NCBI GenBank assembly: GCA_016719945.1
Contig: JADJYE010000041.1
Location: 295,526-359,525 of the forward strand
Reading direction: 5' to 3'
DNA length: 64,000 nucleotides
From: Polyangiaceae bacterium
GTDB lineage: Bacteria > Myxococcota_A > Polyangia > Polyangiales > Polyangiaceae
The position numbers and the translations under genes are program-made. The notes below the pieces were generated by a model. It had not been told where the DNA came from, made no database searches, and was given only the letters and a program-made list of their open reading frames with translations. Position 1 is the first letter of the stretch. Each line of letters begins with the position of its first letter. Below, one piece after another: positions 8,917-18,174 of this stretch.

Positions 8917-11271
8917 TCAAGCACCGTAGATCGCGTCGCGTACTGCGGCGGCCACGGTGCCTGCGGCGATGCGCGCCTGCTCGAAATCGGGTCGGGCGCG
9001 CAGCGGCTCGAGCAGCGTACACCGCTCGAGCCACGCGAGGTCCGACAGGCCCGCGGCGATCGCTCGCGCCAACACGGCGCTCGCGCGGCCCTCATCGCCC
9101 AAGAGCAACCACACCTCACAGCTGATCTGGGCCGCGAACGCCTCGCGGCGCGGCGTCCCCTGGGCGCCGGTGAGGAACGCTCCGAACGCGGGGCGCTCGA
9201 ACGGTGAATGGCCGGTCGCGATGGTGTCGAACAGCTCGCGGGCCAGCGCGATCGGCCCCGTCGCGTCGGCCGGCATGTTCGCCAAGCACCTCGCGGCGGT
9301 CTCGACCTCTCGGCGCCACATCGCGAACCTCGCTCGCTCGAGCCAGTTGCCTGCCTCGTGGCCCATCGGCGCGGAGCGCACGAGCGCGTCGACCTCGTCC
9401 CACCGCCCGAGCAGCGCCAGGCCGCGAGACAGGTCGAGGCGCACGAGGTGCTGCTGCGGCTCGAGGCGCAGAGTCCATGACAGGCGCTCGACGGCGGGCT
9501 CGAGCACGTTGGCCTCCACCATCACTCGACCGAGGAGCCAGCTCGCCTCCGCTAGCGACGGCGCGCGCTCGAGCGCAGCTCGCACGTATCGGACGGCCCC
9601 GACCGGGTCGGCGCGCTGCAGGCAGAGCGACGCCAGGGCGAGCTTCACCTCTGGCGAGTCGGGAGCGACCGCGGCTGCGGCGAGCGCCGCGCGCTCGGCG
9701 ACGTCAACGCCCTCGCCTGTGAAGAATGAGCGACGCACCGAGGCGAGCGCGTACCCGCTGAGGAGCAGCGGGTCGCTCGGCGCCAGCTGCAGCGCCTGCT
9801 CGAACAGGCCGACGGCGCGCGCTGCGCCTGCTTGCCAGAACGAGTGGTACGCCTGGCGTGCGCGCAGAAACAGGTCGGTCACCGCGGGGTCGCGCCCGTC
9901 TCCGGGAGCCCCCGGGGGCCGCGCCGCGGAGAGCGCGTCTGCTACGCCGCGAGCGATGTCCTCGGCGACGCGGAACAGCTCACCGACATCGCCGGAGATC
10001 GCGCGGCTCCAGATTCTCACCCGGTCGGCGGCGCTCCACGCGCGCATCGCGACCGTCAGGGTGTCGCCCGCGCGGGCGAGCGTCCCCTCGATGACGACCT
10101 GCGCATCGAGCACCTGGCCCGCGCTGGTCGGGTCGCTGTTCGAGTCGTCCAGGAGCGAGCTCATGCCGCGAGGTCGGACGCAGAGCGAGCTCGCCGACGA
10201 GAGCGCGTCGATGATCGCCTCTTGAAGCCCGAGGCACACGTGGCCGTCGCCGATCGGTTCGCGAGATCGCAGCGGCAGCACGGCGACCGTCTTCACCTCG
10301 CGACCCGCGGAGCCGAGCGCGCGGGGCGCGTCTGCCGCGCTCCACGGGCGCTCTGGCGCCAGGGACGGCGCGGGCGCTCGCCCCTTCGGGAGCGCGCACT
10401 GCAGCGCCTCCCCGACCTCGGGCACGCTGGCGTACCGCGCCCTCGGGTCTCTCGCTAGACAGCGCAGCACCACGGCCGCGAGCGGGTCCGGGATATCGGG
10501 CACCAGCTCGCGCGGATCGAGCGCGTCGACGTGGAGCCTGGCTGCGGAGATCAACATGTCCGACTCGCCGCGCCACGGCAGCTCGCCCGTCAGCAGCTCG
10601 AACAGGATGACGCCGAGCGAGAAGATGTCCGCCGCGGTGCCCGCGGGGGCCTGCCGGGCGATGGCCTCCGGCGCCATGTACACCGGCGTCCCGACGATGG
10701 CGCCTCTCGCCGTCGCGACGAGGCTCGGGCCGTGGAGGGTGCGCGCGATGCCGAAGTCGGTGATCACCACCCGACCATCCGCGGAGAGGATGATGTTGTC
10801 GGGCTTGAGGTCTCGATGCACGACGCCAGCCGCGTGCGCGGCGGCGAGGCCTGCACACAGCTCCTCTCCGATCCAGCGGACCTCCTCTGACGAGAGGGGG
10901 CCCGCGGCGAGCCGGCTGCCGAGCGACACGCCCTCGATCAGCTCCATCGTCAAGAACCGAACCCCGTCGGCCTCTCCGAGGTCGAACACGCGCGCGACGT
11001 TCCTGTGCGTCACTCGTCGCGCGAGCTTCACCTCCTGCCGGAAGCGATCGGTGATCTCGGGTCGCGCCAGGAGCTCGCGCTTGATGAGCTTGAGGGCGAT
11101 GCTGTCCTCGAGCTCGCGATCGAACGCCTTGTAGACGTTGCCCATCCCCCCGGCGCCGAGCAGGCCGCGGATCTCGTACCGGCCCGCGATGACCCACGGA
11201 CCGTCGACGGGCGTCAGCTGCGCCGCAACCTCGGGATCCGTGACCGTGACGTCGTCGAGGTCGTCCGACAA
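8917..11271 (-). CDS. Cytoplasmic Ser/Thr protein kinase with TPR-type C-terminus
   Basis: A 784-residue Hanks kinase. The N-terminal catalytic domain has GAGGMGNVY, ALKLIK, HRDLKPDN, DFGIAR and GTPVYMAPE. A middle region (about 320-460, starting VAVLPLRSREPIGD and containing VIEGTLARAGDTLTVAMRAW) matches the TolB-N/adenylate-cyclase-associated module often linked to TPRs. The C-terminal 300 residues are helical, TPR-like repeats (ALQLAPSDPLLLSGYALA and similar). No membrane segment is visible. The start is a TTG four bases after the stop of the upstream kinase gene, so the two kinases share an operon. The TPR part may bind partner proteins. Confidence 0.9.
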   Translation of the reverse strand: MSDDLDDVTVTDPEVAAQLTPVDGPWVIAGRYEIRGLLGAGGMGNVYKAFDRELEDSIALKLIKRELLARPEITDRFRQEVKLARRVTHRNVARVFDLGEADGVRFLTMELIEGVSLGSRLAAGPLSSEEVRWIGEELCAGLAAAHAAGVVHRDLKPDNIILSADGRVVITDFGIARTLHGPSLVATARGAIVGTPVYMAPEAIARQAPAGTAADIFSLGVILFELLTGELPWRGESDMLISAARLHVDALDPRELVPDIPDPLAAVVLRCLARDPRARYASVPEVGEALQCALPKGRAPAPSLAPERPWSAADAPRALGSAGREVKTVAVLPLRSREPIGDGHVCLGLQEAIIDALSSASSLCVRPRGMSSLLDDSNSDPTSAGQVLDAQVVIEGTLARAGDTLTVAMRAWSAADRVRIWSRAISGDVGELFRVAEDIARGVADALSAARPPGAPGDGRDPAVTDLFLRARQAYHSFWQAGAARAVGLFEQALQLAPSDPLLLSGYALASVRRSFFTGEGVDVAERAALAAAAVAPDSPEVKLALASLCLQRADPVGAVRYVRAALERAPSLAEASWLLGRVMVEANVLEPAVERLSWTLRLEPQQHLVRLDLSRGLALLGRWDEVDALVRSAPMGHEAGNWLERARFAMWRREVETAARCLANMPADATGPIALARELFDTIATGHSPFERPAFGAFLTGAQGTPRREAFAAQISCEVWLLLGDEGRASAVLARAIAAGLSDLAWLERCTLLEPLRARPDFEQARIAAGTVAAAVRDAIYGA

Positions 11272-11275
11272 CGGC

Positions 11276-12982
11276 TCAGCGCTCGAGGCGGATGTCGCCG
11301 GTCGTAGGCGGCGGCGGCGGCGGCGGCGTCTTCGCGGTCCCCGGGACCTTCTTCGGCCCCGACTTGCCGGGGCCTCTCTTGTCAGGCTTGTCGGGCTCGT
11401 CCTCGGGGCTCGAGGAGGTCGCGGCGACCGCCGACGGGCTCGTCGACTCTTTCCTCTCGAGCGCGACCTGCAGGGTCAGATCGGACGACATCGAGGGGAC
11501 CTTCACCGACTTTGGCTCGTAGCCGTCGAGCCACGCGACGAGCTCTCGCGGGCTCGCCCCGGCGGCGGTGGTGATGGCGAGCGGAGCCTGCCCGAGGACC
11601 TTCTCGCCGTCGCGGATGGTGGCGCCGGCGGGGGTCGTCTCGAGACGCAGGGTGACCTCGTGGGTCGCCTCGGCGGAGGTGCTCGGCGCAGCGGAGCTGG
11701 CGCTCGACGTCGACCAAGGCTTGACGACCAGGAGCGCGAGCAAGACCCCGACCGCGCCAGCACCGCCGAGGAGCATGTACGTCTTTCGGCTCGCAGGGAT
11801 CGGCGGCGGCACCGCCACCGACTGGACCGAGACCCCCGTCGACATCGGGCCGGGGGCGACGCCCGTGATGACCTTGTTCCCGGTGGCGAACGACAGCGAG
11901 CCCGACCCGGTGCCGGCGCCGGAGCCGCTGCCTGGACCGCGGAGCGACGCGGGGCCGGTCTCGACGGTGGCCGCGTTCTCGATCATGGGCAGCGCCTGGA
12001 TCTGCTCTGGCGCGAGCTTGAGCTGCTCTTCCACGATCGCGGCGACCTTTTGCCGATCGTTCGCGAAGTGAGCCGAGATCAAGGCACCGAGCTCACGGAC
12101 CCCGGCCTTGTCGCCGAGCTCGTCGGCCATGGACTCGAGCTCCCGCGCGAGGTCGGCGGCGCTCGAGAAGCGGTCGTCGGGGCGCTCGGCGAGCGCTCGG
12201 TCGATGATCGCGGCGAGGCGCGGGTGGACGTCCGGGGAGGCCTGAGCCGCTCGCGGGATCTCCCCCGTGATGAGCTTCTGGAGGATGGTGAGCTGCTGCT
12301 CGCCCCGGTGCATGCGGTGCCCGGCAGCGATCTCCCACAGCATCACGCCGACCGCGAACAGGTCGGCGCGACGGTCGACCTTGCTGCCTCGAGCCTGCTC
12401 GGGGGCCATGTACGCGGCCTTGCCCTTGAGGATGCCCGGGCGCGTCTCGGTCGACGAGTTGAGGGCCTTCGCGATGCCGAAGTCGACGACTTTGACCTGG
12501 CCGTTGTAGGTCACGAAGATGTTGTGCGGGCTCACGTCGCGGTGCACGACGTGGAGCGGCGAGCCGTCGAAGTCACGCAGCTCGTGGGCGTAGTGCAGGC
12601 CGTGCAGGGCCTCGGCCACCGCGCGCAGCTGCATCCCCAGGGAGAGCTTGCCCTTCAGCCGGTTGAAGATCCGGTTGTAGGTCTGGCCCTCGAGGTACTC
12701 CATCGCAATGAAGTAGTGGCCGTTGTCCTGGCCGATCTCGTTGGTCTGGACGATGTTCGGGTGGTTGAGGCGGGCCGCGAGCCTCGCCTCGTCGAGGAAC
12801 ATCGTGATGAGGTCGGGGTCTTCGGCCAGCTCGCCGTGGATCTCCTTCAGGACCACGAGCTTGTTGAACCCGGCCGGGCCTTGGGCGAGCGCGAGGTACA
12901 CCTTGGCCATGCCGCCCTGGCCGAGCTCCGCCAGGAGCCGGTACTTGCCAAGCATCGGGGTCGCCTGCATCGCGCTGCCCAT
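11276..12982 (-). CDS. Transmembrane Ser/Thr protein kinase with PEGA-like tail
   Basis: 568 residues from the ATG at 12982, where the conserved kinase start (LGKYRLLAELGQGG) follows within ten residues; the frame is open further upstream without a better start. Catalytic motifs are GQGGMAKVY, VVLKEIH, HRDVSPHN (a variant of HRDxKPxN common in myxobacterial kinases), DFGIAK and GKAAYMAPE. A membrane segment (TYMLLGGAGAVGVLLALLVV) separates it from a PEGA-type module (LRLETTPAGATIRDGEKVLG) and a Pro/Lys-rich tail. HRDVSPHN lacks the usual catalytic-loop Lys, so activity may be altered. It is transcribed divergently from the TonB-type receptor. Confidence 0.9.
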   Translation of the reverse strand: MGSAMQATPMLGKYRLLAELGQGGMAKVYLALAQGPAGFNKLVVLKEIHGELAEDPDLITMFLDEARLAARLNHPNIVQTNEIGQDNGHYFIAMEYLEGQTYNRIFNRLKGKLSLGMQLRAVAEALHGLHYAHELRDFDGSPLHVVHRDVSPHNIFVTYNGQVKVVDFGIAKALNSSTETRPGILKGKAAYMAPEQARGSKVDRRADLFAVGVMLWEIAAGHRMHRGEQQLTILQKLITGEIPRAAQASPDVHPRLAAIIDRALAERPDDRFSSAADLARELESMADELGDKAGVRELGALISAHFANDRQKVAAIVEEQLKLAPEQIQALPMIENAATVETGPASLRGPGSGSGAGTGSGSLSFATGNKVITGVAPGPMSTGVSVQSVAVPPPIPASRKTYMLLGGAGAVGVLLALLVVKPWSTSSASSAAPSTSAEATHEVTLRLETTPAGATIRDGEKVLGQAPLAITTAAGASPRELVAWLDGYEPKSVKVPSMSSDLTLQVALERKESTSPSAVAATSSSPEDEPDKPDKRGPGKSGPKKVPGTAKTPPPPPPPTTGDIRLER

Positions 12983-13075
12983 AGTGTACACGAAGCGTCC
13001 TTTTTCGCCTCGCTTGTGAAAGAATCGTCGCCCTGTCGGCGCGCGGGTGCGCGCCCAAACGCCCAAGGGGTAAAG

Positions 13076-16072
13076 ATGACCGCTCGAAGCGGCTACACCC
13101 GCAGCGCCAGGCAGCCGATGGCCTCCATCCTGGTCGCGCTGCTCCTCGCCCTCGCCTGCCTGCTGCCTGCCCGCGCCGTCCGAGCCGACGGCAACGCCGA
13201 CGAGGCCGATCTACATTTCCAGATCGGTGCGGAGCTGTACGCCAAGGAAGACTATCGGGGCGCCCTCGAGCATTTCCTGCTGTCGAACCGGCTCGTCCCC
13301 AACAAGAACGTCGTCTTCAACATCGGGCGTACGTTCGAGAAGCTGGCGGGGCGGGCGACCAGCACCGACACGGCGACCAAGTACTTCTCGGATGCCTACC
13401 GGTACTACACCGACGCGCGAGAGTCCGAGACCGACGAGAAGGTGAAGGGGGAGCTCGACAAGGCGCTCGAGCGCATCGGCGCGAACGTGAGCGTGCTCTC
13501 CGTCGAGACCACCCCGCCGGGCGCGACCGTCTACATCGATCGCAAGGACCTCGGGTCGCGCGGCAAGTCCCCTCGTCCCCTGGCGCTCCCGCCCGGGAAG
13601 TACAAGGTCATCGTCGAGAAGGACGGCTTCGAGGCCGCCGTGGTCGAGGGGGTCGAGGCGAAGAAGGGCGAGAAGACCAAGGTCACCCTGGCGCTCAAGG
13701 AGATCCTCGGGAGCGTCAAGGTCGACGTCGAAGGGGCGCCCACGGCCAAGGTCCACATCCAAGACGAAGGCGCCCCTGCCGTCTGCGACGCTCCGTGCAC
13801 GTTCACCGTCCGTCCGGGGACCTACCTGCTCTACTTCTCGAACCCCGGGTTCATGGCGGTGCCCCGCCAGATCGTGGTCGAGCCGAACGGCTTGGTCACC
13901 ACCATCGCGCGGCTGTCGCCCCAGTCAGGCACGTTGTACGTCGACGCCGACGAGCGCGGCGCGCGCATCGAGGTCGACGGCAAGTTCGGCGGGATCACGC
14001 CCGGGCTCGTCCAGAACGTGGGCGTCGGCAAGCGCGTCGTCAGCGTCACCCTGCGCGGCTACGCGGCGATCGAGCGCGTCGTGGAGGTCAAGCCCAACCA
14101 GCAGACCGACCTGGTCGGTCTGAGGCTCGAGCCGCTGCGCGAGGTCCAGGCCGTGTCGAGGTTGACGGAGGCCATCGAGGACGCCCCGAGCTCTCTGTCC
14201 ATCATCGACGGACGTGAGCTGCGGGCGTTCGGCTATCCGACCATCGCGGAGGCGCTGCGCGGCGTTCGCGGCTTCTATGTCTCGAACGATCGCGCGTACG
14301 TGTCTGCCGGCGCGCGCGGCATCGGTGAGCCGGGCGACTACGGCAACCGCCTCCTCGTCCTGTCGGACGGCGCGGTCCTCAACGACGACCTCTTGAACAG
14401 CTCGTACATCGGCTCCGATGGACGCAACGACCTGGGCGACGTGGAGCGCATCGAGATCGTCCGCGGCCCAGGCTCGCTGCTCTACGGTACGGGCGCGTTC
14501 AGCGGCGTCGTCAACTTGGTCCCGCGCTACCGCGACAACCCGTCGAGCGTCTTCGTGAGCGGCGGCACCTACGACAACGGCGTTGCGCGCGCGCGCGGCG
14601 GCTTCCACTACAACTTCTCCAAGGACGCCGGGATGTGGGCCAGCGTCTCGGCCTCCCGCTCAGACGGCCTCACGGAGACGACCGACGTGAGCGGCTCCTC
14701 GCAGACCGCCCAGAGCGTCGACAAATTCGAGGCGGTCGGCACCGCGGGCAGCGTGTTCTGGAAGGACCTGTCGGCGCAGTGGTTCTACCACCGCAAGCAG
14801 CAACAAATCCCGACCGGGGCGGCCGCCACCGTGATCGGCGACGACCGCTCGCACTACTTCGACGAGCGCGCGATGGGCGAGGTGCGCTGGGAGCCACGCT
14901 TCAACGAGTACGTGCAGCTGTACCTACGCGCTCACGCCAACCACTACCACTTCAATGGTCTGTACGTCGTGCCAGGGGGCGACCCACCCCTCGGGGAGGA
15001 CCTGTACGGCTCGTGGTTCGGCGGTGAGGCGCGCGTCGTCATCAACCCGCTCAAGCAGCTGCGCATCGTGGCGGGCGGAGAGGTGCAGCACCACCCGTTC
15101 ACGGCCTTGAAGGGCACGGAGCTCGAGGCCGACCTCGAGACCCCGACCGAGGACGGCGTCTACCTCGACGAGGAGAGCTCGTTCACGTTCGGCGCGCCCT
15201 ACGCGTTGCTCGAGGCCTCCCCGCTCGAGTGGCTGCGCGTCTCGGCCGGCATCCGCTTCGACATCTACACGACGTTCGGAGCCATCGCGATCCCGCGCGG
15301 CGCGGTCATCTTCAAGCCCACCAAGGGCGGCGCGCTCAAGCTGATGGGCGGCCGCGCGTTCCGCGCTCCCAGCATCTACGAGCAGTTCTACAACGACGGC
15401 GGCTTCTCGCAGGCCAAGGCCACCGACCCCGAGCGCGGGCTCGCGCTGCAGCCGGAGTCGATCGTCTCGGGCGAGGTGGAGTACTCCCAGCGCTTCCTCG
15501 AGGACTGGGTCGCGCTCGGCGCGGTGCACTCGAGCTTCGTGGAGCGCATCATCAACACGGTCGAGGACGAGTCCGGCCCCGGCGTCGATCGCTACGCCAA
15601 CAGCGACGTACCCGCCTTCACGCTGGGTGGAGAGGTCGAGCTCAGGCGAGAGTGGCGCCAGGGCTGGATGCTCGCGGCCTATTACGGCTACCAGCGCGCG
15701 CAGTACCTCAACCCGACCGACCCTGCCCTGCAGGACAACCCGCGGCTGATCAACGCACCCCAGCACCTCGCCGGGGCCAAGGCTGTGGTCCCGATCGTCG
15801 ACGAGGTCGCGTCGATCGGCGCGCGCGCGACGCTCGAGGCGCCGCGCCGCATCAGCCTCGAGAGCGACGAGGTGACCGAGCCGGCGGCGGTGGTCGATCT
15901 CACCCTGAGCGGCTTCGCGGCTCGCTATGGCATCCGGTACACCGTCGGCATCTACAACCTGTTCGGGTGGGAGTACCTCGCCCCGGCGGCCGAGGCCTAC
16001 GGCACCAACCGCAACCTGCAGAACGGTCGCACGTTCCTCGCCGAGATCTCCCTCATCTACCCCCCGCAGTAA
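13076..16072 (+). CDS. TonB-dependent receptor with N-terminal TPR and PEGA domains
   Basis: 998 residues from the ATG at 13076, preceded by AAGGGG. The order is: signal peptide (about 1-38, ending AVRA), TPR-like segment (about 45-130, ADLHFQIGAELYAKEDYRGA), a run of PEGA modules (about 145-345: VETTPPGATVYIDRKDLG, LYVDADERGARIEVDGKFGG), a plug domain (about 365-480, with IEIVRGPGSLLYGTGAFSGV) and a beta-barrel to the end. It should be an outer-membrane receptor with extra periplasmic modules. I see no clear TonB box. The last residue is Gln rather than the usual Phe. Neighbouring kinases also carry PEGA and TPR modules. Confidence 0.88.
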   Translation: MTARSGYTRSARQPMASILVALLLALACLLPARAVRADGNADEADLHFQIGAELYAKEDYRGALEHFLLSNRLVPNKNVVFNIGRTFEKLAGRATSTDTATKYFSDAYRYYTDARESETDEKVKGELDKALERIGANVSVLSVETTPPGATVYIDRKDLGSRGKSPRPLALPPGKYKVIVEKDGFEAAVVEGVEAKKGEKTKVTLALKEILGSVKVDVEGAPTAKVHIQDEGAPAVCDAPCTFTVRPGTYLLYFSNPGFMAVPRQIVVEPNGLVTTIARLSPQSGTLYVDADERGARIEVDGKFGGITPGLVQNVGVGKRVVSVTLRGYAAIERVVEVKPNQQTDLVGLRLEPLREVQAVSRLTEAIEDAPSSLSIIDGRELRAFGYPTIAEALRGVRGFYVSNDRAYVSAGARGIGEPGDYGNRLLVLSDGAVLNDDLLNSSYIGSDGRNDLGDVERIEIVRGPGSLLYGTGAFSGVVNLVPRYRDNPSSVFVSGGTYDNGVARARGGFHYNFSKDAGMWASVSASRSDGLTETTDVSGSSQTAQSVDKFEAVGTAGSVFWKDLSAQWFYHRKQQQIPTGAAATVIGDDRSHYFDERAMGEVRWEPRFNEYVQLYLRAHANHYHFNGLYVVPGGDPPLGEDLYGSWFGGEARVVINPLKQLRIVAGGEVQHHPFTALKGTELEADLETPTEDGVYLDEESSFTFGAPYALLEASPLEWLRVSAGIRFDIYTTFGAIAIPRGAVIFKPTKGGALKLMGGRAFRAPSIYEQFYNDGGFSQAKATDPERGLALQPESIVSGEVEYSQRFLEDWVALGAVHSSFVERIINTVEDESGPGVDRYANSDVPAFTLGGEVELRREWRQGWMLAAYYGYQRAQYLNPTDPALQDNPRLINAPQHLAGAKAVVPIVDEVASIGARATLEAPRRISLESDEVTEPAAVVDLTLSGFAARYGIRYTVGIYNLFGWEYLAPAAEAYGTNRNLQNGRTFLAEISLIYPPQ

Positions 16073-16075
16073 TTT

Positions 16076-16094
16076 CGGGGGTCATCGTCCCCCG
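16076..16094. terminator. Short hairpin between converging genes
   Basis: CGGGGG (16076-16081) and CCCCCG (16089-16094) form a 6-bp stem with a 7-base loop exactly where the receptor gene and the LysR gene converge. There is no clear T-tract, so termination is only a suggestion. Confidence 0.3.
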
Positions 16095-16960
16095 CGCGGC
16101 ACCAGGGCGTCGACGAAGCGCTTCGTCGCGCGGCCCTGGTGCCGACCCTCTCGCAGGTAGAGGCGCGGCGTGAAGGTGTGGGCCCAGCCACCTTCGAACT
16201 TGAGGATCGCCAGGGCGCGCGACTTGAGGTCCCGCCGGGCGAGGTGCTCCGGGAGCCAGCCGAAGCCGATCCCGGCGAGGATGGCGTCCTTCTTCGCGAC
16301 GAAGTCATTGAGCAGCGCGGTCGAGCGGGCCTCGAGCTGGGCGGTCGGCAGCTCGAGGCGGGGGTCTGAGCCGTGCACCGTGAGCAACAGGTGGGCGCCG
16401 AGATCGCTGGCGCAGAGCGGCCCTTTGACCTTCGTGAGAGGGTGCTTGGTGTGCGCGACGAGCAGCGCGCGGACCGGGGGCAGGGCGTGCGAAACCAGCG
16501 AGGCGTCGCGCGGGGTCAGCACCGAGAGCATGAGGTCCGCGCGTTGGCGCGCGAACGCCTCCTCGACTCCGCCCAGGAACTCGGCGGAGACATGCACGCG
16601 CGTCGGCGCGCGCTCGGCGGCGAGGTCTCCGACGACGCGCAGGATCGGCTCGGCGGGCAGGATGCCATCGAAGACCACCCCCAGGCGCGGCTCCCAGCCG
16701 GAGCGCATCTCCTGGCACGCGGCGACCAGATCTCGCTCGGCTGCGAGCAAGCGGCGGCAGTGGTCGAGCACGCGCTCCCCTGCGGGCGTGAGCTTGAGCC
16801 GATACGCCGACCGATCCAACAGCTCGAGCTCCGTCTGCGCCTCGAGCGAGCGCAGCGCGTGGAGCACGGCGGTGTGACCCTTGTGCAGCGCGGCCGCCGC
16901 CCGCTGCAGCGTCCCGGCCGTGGCGAGGGCGTCGAGCGCTCGGGCGTGGTCCAGGGTCAC
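16082..16960 (-). CDS. LysR-family transcriptional regulator
   Basis: 292 residues from the GTG at 16960. The winged helix-turn-helix occupies about residues 1-60 (LDALATAGTLQRAAAALHKG, VLHALRSLEAQTELELLDR), followed by an effector-binding domain. An ATG at 17035 in the same frame would add 25 residues that do not look like LysR sequence and would cover the palindromic operator, so I prefer the GTG. The gene diverges from hmgA with a perfect inverted repeat between them, the usual arrangement for a LysR regulator controlling its divergent catabolic operon. Homogentisate or another aromatic intermediate is a plausible effector (inference). Confidence 0.85.
   Translation of the reverse strand: MTLDHARALDALATAGTLQRAAAALHKGHTAVLHALRSLEAQTELELLDRSAYRLKLTPAGERVLDHCRRLLAAERDLVAACQEMRSGWEPRLGVVFDGILPAEPILRVVGDLAAERAPTRVHVSAEFLGGVEEAFARQRADLMLSVLTPRDASLVSHALPPVRALLVAHTKHPLTKVKGPLCASDLGAHLLLTVHGSDPRLELPTAQLEARSTALLNDFVAKKDAILAGIGFGWLPEHLARRDLKSRALAILKFEGGWAHTFTPRLYLREGRHQGRATKRFVDALVPRGGR
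16098..16143. repeat. Nested palindrome at the 3' end of the LysR gene
   Basis: Arms GGCACCAGGG (16098-16107) and CCCTGGTGCC (16134-16143) enclose a perfect 18-base palindrome centred on AGCGCT (16111-16128). It lies inside the last codons of the LysR gene, just beyond the converging receptor gene, so it may end receptor transcripts while also being coding on the other strand. Confidence 0.5.
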
Positions 16961-16983
16961 ATGGATAGGACTGTCGACCACAT

Positions 16984-17009
16984 GAACAATGATATGCAAA
17001 ACATTGTTC
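16984..17009. promoter_or_regulatory. Inverted-repeat operator between LysR gene and hmgA
   Basis: GAACAATG (16984-16991) and CATTGTTC (17002-17009) are perfect inverted 8-mers with a 10-base AT-rich spacer in an otherwise GC-rich region. The site lies 38 bp before the hmgA start and just upstream of the LysR start, where a LysR dimer would be expected to bind. No promoter hexamers stand out clearly. Confidence 0.6.
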
Positions 17010-17046
17010 TGTTCGTACATGTGTCGTCGCGGCATCGTCGGCGGCG

Positions 17047-18174
17047 ATGGACATCCCGTATGTCAGGGGCAGGGTCGCGCTCCAAGCTCATGTCGGCCTC
17101 CCCGAGGGGACCGTCGAGGAGGAGTACGCGCGCAACGGGTTCTTCGGCCGGTACGCGCACCTCTACCGGAAGAACGCCCCCGTCGGCTGGTCGCGCATCG
17201 AGGGGCCGCTCAAGCCCCGCGCCTATGACTTGAGGAGGCTGCCCGCCGTGCCGGGGTACCTCGGAGGCCGGCGCTCGATCCTCGAGAACGCGGACGTACG
17301 CCTGCACCTCGCGACGGTGACCGAGCCGATGCCGTACCTCTTCCGCAACGCCGACGCGGACGAGCTGCTGTTCGTGCACGAGGGAGCCGGCCGCTTCGAG
17401 TCGGACTTCGGCGCCCTCGCGTACCGGCCCGGCGACTACCTCCTCGTCCCGCGCGGCACGGCGCACCGCCTCGCGCCCAGCTCCCCGACGACCTTGCTCG
17501 TCGTCGAGGCGTTCTCGGAGGTGAGCTTCCCCGACCGCGGGATGTTGGGTCAGCACGCGCTGTTCGACCCGGCCGTGGTGAAGGTGCCGTCCCCCGACGA
17601 GCCGTCGACGCTGCCCGCGCTGCCCGGAGGAGAGTTCGAGCTCAAGATTCAGCGAGAGGGGGAGCTGACCAGCGTGTTCTACCCGTTCTGCCCGCTCGAC
17701 GTCGTGGGCTGGAAGGGCACGCTCGCGGTGCAGCAGCTCAACGTCGCGGACATCCGCCCGGTGAGCTCGGATCGGTATCACCTGCCGCCGTCCGCCCACT
17801 CGACGTTCGTGATGCACAACGCGGTCGTCTGCACGTTCTTGCCGCGCCCTCTGGAGAACGGCGACCCCAGCGCGCTGAAGGTGCCCTTCTATCACTCGAA
17901 CATCGATTTCGACGAGGTGCTCTTCTACCACGCGGGGGAGTTCTTCAGCCGCGCCGGGATCAGCCCGGGGATGCTCACGTTCCACCCGCAAGGCATCCAC
18001 CATGGGCCGCAGCGGGCCGCCGAGGCGCGCGCGAGGAGCGCCACGCGGACCAACGAGATCGCCGTGATGCTCGACACCAAGAGGCCGCTCCGCGCCGGCA
18101 AGGACGCCGCCCCCGCGGAGCTCGCCGACTACTGGAAGAGCTGGCGCACGACCGAGGAGACCCAAGGCCGATGA
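17047..18174 (+). CDS. hmgA: Homogentisate 1,2-dioxygenase
   Basis: A 375-residue protein that opens the homogentisate ring to maleylacetoacetate in tyrosine/phenylalanine breakdown. It has the family signature YARNGFFGRYAHLYRKNAP near residue 28. The two-cupin fold carries the iron-site region toward the C-terminus, with His- and Glu-rich stretches HSTFVMHNAVVCTFLPRP, FYHSNIDFDEVLFYHAGEF and GMLTFHPQGIHHGPQ. It is shorter than the roughly 430-residue eukaryotic type, as is common in bacteria. Its stop overlaps the hpd start (ATGA), so translation is coupled. Control is probably by the divergent LysR protein. Confidence 0.93.
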   Translation: MDIPYVRGRVALQAHVGLPEGTVEEEYARNGFFGRYAHLYRKNAPVGWSRIEGPLKPRAYDLRRLPAVPGYLGGRRSILENADVRLHLATVTEPMPYLFRNADADELLFVHEGAGRFESDFGALAYRPGDYLLVPRGTAHRLAPSSPTTLLVVEAFSEVSFPDRGMLGQHALFDPAVVKVPSPDEPSTLPALPGGEFELKIQREGELTSVFYPFCPLDVVGWKGTLAVQQLNVADIRPVSSDRYHLPPSAHSTFVMHNAVVCTFLPRPLENGDPSALKVPFYHSNIDFDEVLFYHAGEFFSRAGISPGMLTFHPQGIHHGPQRAAEARARSATRTNEIAVMLDTKRPLRAGKDAAPAELADYWKSWRTTEETQGR

